Source: JANQEA01 sp964466035 (GTDB taxonomy: Bacteria > Bipolaricaulota > Bipolaricaulia > UBA7950 > UBA9294). Taken from it: a stretch of DNA of 64,000 nucleotides. The notes beneath the pieces are model-generated. The model was not told the origin of the DNA and ran no database searches. It saw nothing but the letters and a program-made list of their open reading frames with translations. The stretch covers positions 53,883-117,882 of the forward strand of contig CAYXLR010000006.1 in NCBI GenBank assembly GCA_964466035.1, in the 5' to 3' direction. Positions 62,662 through 64,000 of the stretch are shown here, piece after piece. The translations under genes were made by a program, and so were the position numbers. How positions within the stretch are numbered: the first letter of the stretch is position 1; each line of letters starts with the position of its first letter.

Positions 62662-62690
62662 AGTATAGATAACACGAAGCGAATCATCAA
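62662..62690 (-). promoter_or_regulatory. Promoter of the XRE-cupin gene, predicts leaderless mRNA
   Basis: Minus strand: TTGATG (62690-62685), 17-bp spacer, TATACT (62667-62662). Only six bases separate the -10 from the ATG, so transcription would start at or next to the A of the ATG. Confidence 0.6.
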
Positions 62691-62759
62691 GACAATAGCC
62701 GGGTTCCCCTATCGCGTGCTCATCCACTATAGCTGAATCCGAAAAACAGCCGGGGTGCC

Positions 62760-62837
62760 CCGCCTCCACGCCCGGCTTCCGTGTCGTCGAGGACCGCTAC
62801 GCCGCGCAGCCCGCCCCTTGTGGAGTTCCTCCTAGAG
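62760..62837 (+). pseudogene. Possible mobA-like remnant interrupted by the IS
   Basis: If one copy of the target duplication is removed and the IS is excised, the frame reads LVEFLLEQATG across the site. mobA at 34108-34692 has LVEFLLTQAEG with 14 identical bases in a row (CTTGTGGAGTTCCT). Just before it, GFRVVEDRY resembles GVRTTEDRF of the same gene, with an internal deletion of roughly 28 codons. The remnant runs on to the right of the IS at 63989-64000. Evidence is short. Confidence 0.4.
62830..62837 (+). repeat. Target-site duplication, left copy
   Basis: TCCTAGAG, identical to 63981-63988 directly after the other end of the IS; an 8-bp duplication made by insertion. Confidence 0.85.
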
Positions 62838-63980
62838 TGTCGAGTTTCACAGTAGTGTTTACAGGTGGCGGAGTGAAGTAGGAGGAAGAAAGAGGGTCAC
62901 CAGAGCAGAATCACCAGGTAGCAGCGAAACCACCTGGGAGGTCTGCCGATGACCCTCGAAGACAAGATACACATTACTCGACTTCACGTCCTACAGCGAG
63001 CCAAGGATCTGGGCAATGTGAGTGCCGCCTGCCGTGAGGCAGGGATCTCGCGATCACTCTACTACCGGTGGAGGAAGCGCTTCGAGCTGTACGGAAGGGA
63101 TGGACTGCATCCGCGCAGAACAGCTAAACGCCCGGGGTGCCGTTCCACTAGCTGGACACGACGAAGGAGCGCAGGATCGTCGCGATGGCGCTGTCGTGGC
63201 CTACCTGGGGACCGAAGCGTCTGAGCCTTCAGCTGGAAAGGGAAGGCGTTGTTGTCTCACCGAGCACGGTGTGGAGGGCGCTACACCGGCTGGGATTGGG
63301 AACACGAGCTGACCGTCTCCTCGTTCTGGAGACCCACAGCGCCAACAGCGCAGGGCTTCTCACCGAGCGAACGCGGCGGAATCTGTCACGCCGCAAGGTC
63401 CGCCACGTACAGGCAGACAGACCTGGAGATCTTGTCTGCATCGACACGTTCTACATCGGCAACCTCAAGGGAGTGGGCAAGCTGTGGCAGCTGACGGCCT
63501 GCGATGCGGCCAGTTCGTACGCGATGGCCAAGGTGATTCCGGCGAACAACGCGGTGGAGGCGGCGATGTTCCTGCGGGACGTTGTGGCTGCTGAGTTGGA
63601 GGAAGCAGGTTGGAAGCTGTGGCGGGTGCTGACCGATGGAGGCAGTGAATTCAAGGCCGAATTCGACAGGGCATGTCGGGAACTTGGCGTACGGCACACT
63701 CGAATCAAGCCCCGTCATGCGTGGACCAACGGATTCGTCGAACGGCTGCAGGGAACGATCCTTCACGAGCACTGGCGGATCGCGTTTCGGCGTCGGTACT
63801 TCCGGCGGCGGTTCCAGCTCCAGGCGTCGTTGGATGGCTTCCTGCACTTCTACAACTTCGAACGCCCCCATCAGGGCTACCGGACCAAGGGACGGACACC
63901 TGCCGAGATCTTCTGGGGTGCCGTCCGCGAACAACGCCACGGGGAGGACTGAAGTGTCAACACCATTCCGAGACTGGACA
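62838..63980. mobile_element. IS481-like insertion sequence, complete ends
   Basis: 1143 bp. Terminal inverted repeats of about 26 bp, 19 of 26 matching: the left end is TGTCGAGTTTCACAGTAGTG, the right end (reverse complement) TGTCCAGTCTCGGAATGGTG. Perfect 8-bp direct duplication TCCTAGAG on both sides. TG..CA ends, one DDE transposase. The size and gene fit the IS481 family. Intact boundaries and perfect duplication imply a fairly recent insertion, although the transposase is frameshifted. Confidence 0.85.
62949..63952 (+). pseudogene. IS481-like DDE transposase, frameshifted
   Basis: Frame 1 (from ATG 62949) gives an HTH domain, NVSAACREAGISRSLYYRWRK. Frame 3 (open from about 63152) gives the rve catalytic domain with WPTWGPKRLS, the DDE residues in VCIDTFY, LTDGGSEF and GFVERLQG, and an end RTPAEIFWG. 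The shift is near a GGGG run at about 63133, and the catalytic frame has a TAG at 63149. No A-rich slippery site is present, so programmed frameshifting is unlikely and the gene is probably inactive. Confidence 0.8.
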
Positions 63981-63988
63981 TCCTAGAG
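63981..63988 (+). repeat. Target-site duplication, right copy
   Basis: TCCTAGAG, same as 62830-62837, abutting the right inverted repeat. Confidence 0.85.
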
Positions 63989-64000
63989 CAAGCGACGGGG

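Noticed and set aside
63120..63224. Programmed -1 frameshift in the IS transposase
   Set aside because: No A-run or other slippery heptamer in the overlap, and the catalytic frame contains TAG at 63149; a mutation is simpler.

Overview
The window is about 64 kb of GC-rich bacterial DNA from an anaerobe with a Wood-Ljungdahl pathway. It holds a full carbonyl branch, formyl-tetrahydrofolate synthetase and an NAD-type formate dehydrogenase. A predicted outer-membrane beta-barrel and a lipoprotein suggest a diderm cell. GTG starts and 1-4 base stop/start overlaps (ATGA, GTGA, TGATG) are very common. An uncultivated acetogen-like lineage such as Bipolaricaulota (Acetothermia) would fit, but that placement is inference; no rRNA or tRNA gene was seen.

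Region 1 (1-12 kb) is core metabolism: glycogen synthase (cut by the window edge), galT, a probably PPi-dependent phosphofructokinase, class II aldolase, a hydrogenase maturation protease, accA/accD, a DUF502 membrane protein, a lytic transglycosylase, AMP-forming acetyl-CoA synthetase with a YaaH-type acetate transporter, oligoribonuclease and a threonine dehydratase-like enzyme.

Region 2 (12-30.5 kb) is the Wood-Ljungdahl block, all on the plus strand: DUF3786, cooC, acsB, acsC, a RACo-type activator, a second cooC, acsD, acsE, cooS, fhs, then NuoE-, NuoF- and FdhA-like subunits of a cysteine-type formate dehydrogenase. The block contains formate oxidation/CO2 reduction, formate activation, methyl transfer to the corrinoid protein, and CO/acetyl-CoA chemistry. 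Together with acs and an acetate permease it could run in either direction.

Region 3 (30.5-33.4 kb) is the most novel part. Two diverged direct repeats of about 200 bp flank a four-gene cassette driven by a near-consensus promoter: a small exported Gly-rich protein with a C39-leader-like motif, a small membrane protein, a C39 peptidase lipoprotein and a beta-barrel-like protein. The cassette separates fdhA from fdhD-mobA and looks inserted.

Region 4 (33.4-62.7 kb) holds molybdenum cofactor genes (fdhD, mobA), then a gene-poor kilobase with a decayed gene. After that comes a large catabolic island: a three-part molybdenum hydroxylase with its large subunit on the other strand, an aldehyde:ferredoxin oxidoreductase, an Asp/Glu/hydantoin-type racemase, two paralogous unusual D-2-hydroxyacid dehydrogenases, an UxaA-type dehydratase (large half broken), IlvD, a LarA-type nickel-pincer enzyme, a five-gene peptide/opine-type ABC importer, an M24-fold protein lacking metal ligands, a PGDH-like dehydrogenase, an SDR, a DapA-family lyase and an XRE-cupin regulator. 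The island probably imports and degrades a hydroxy-acid- or amide-containing compound; the substrate is unknown.

Region 5 (62.8-64 kb) is an IS481-like element with clear inverted repeats and an 8-bp target duplication. Its transposase is frameshifted, and it sits in what looks like a mobA-like remnant.
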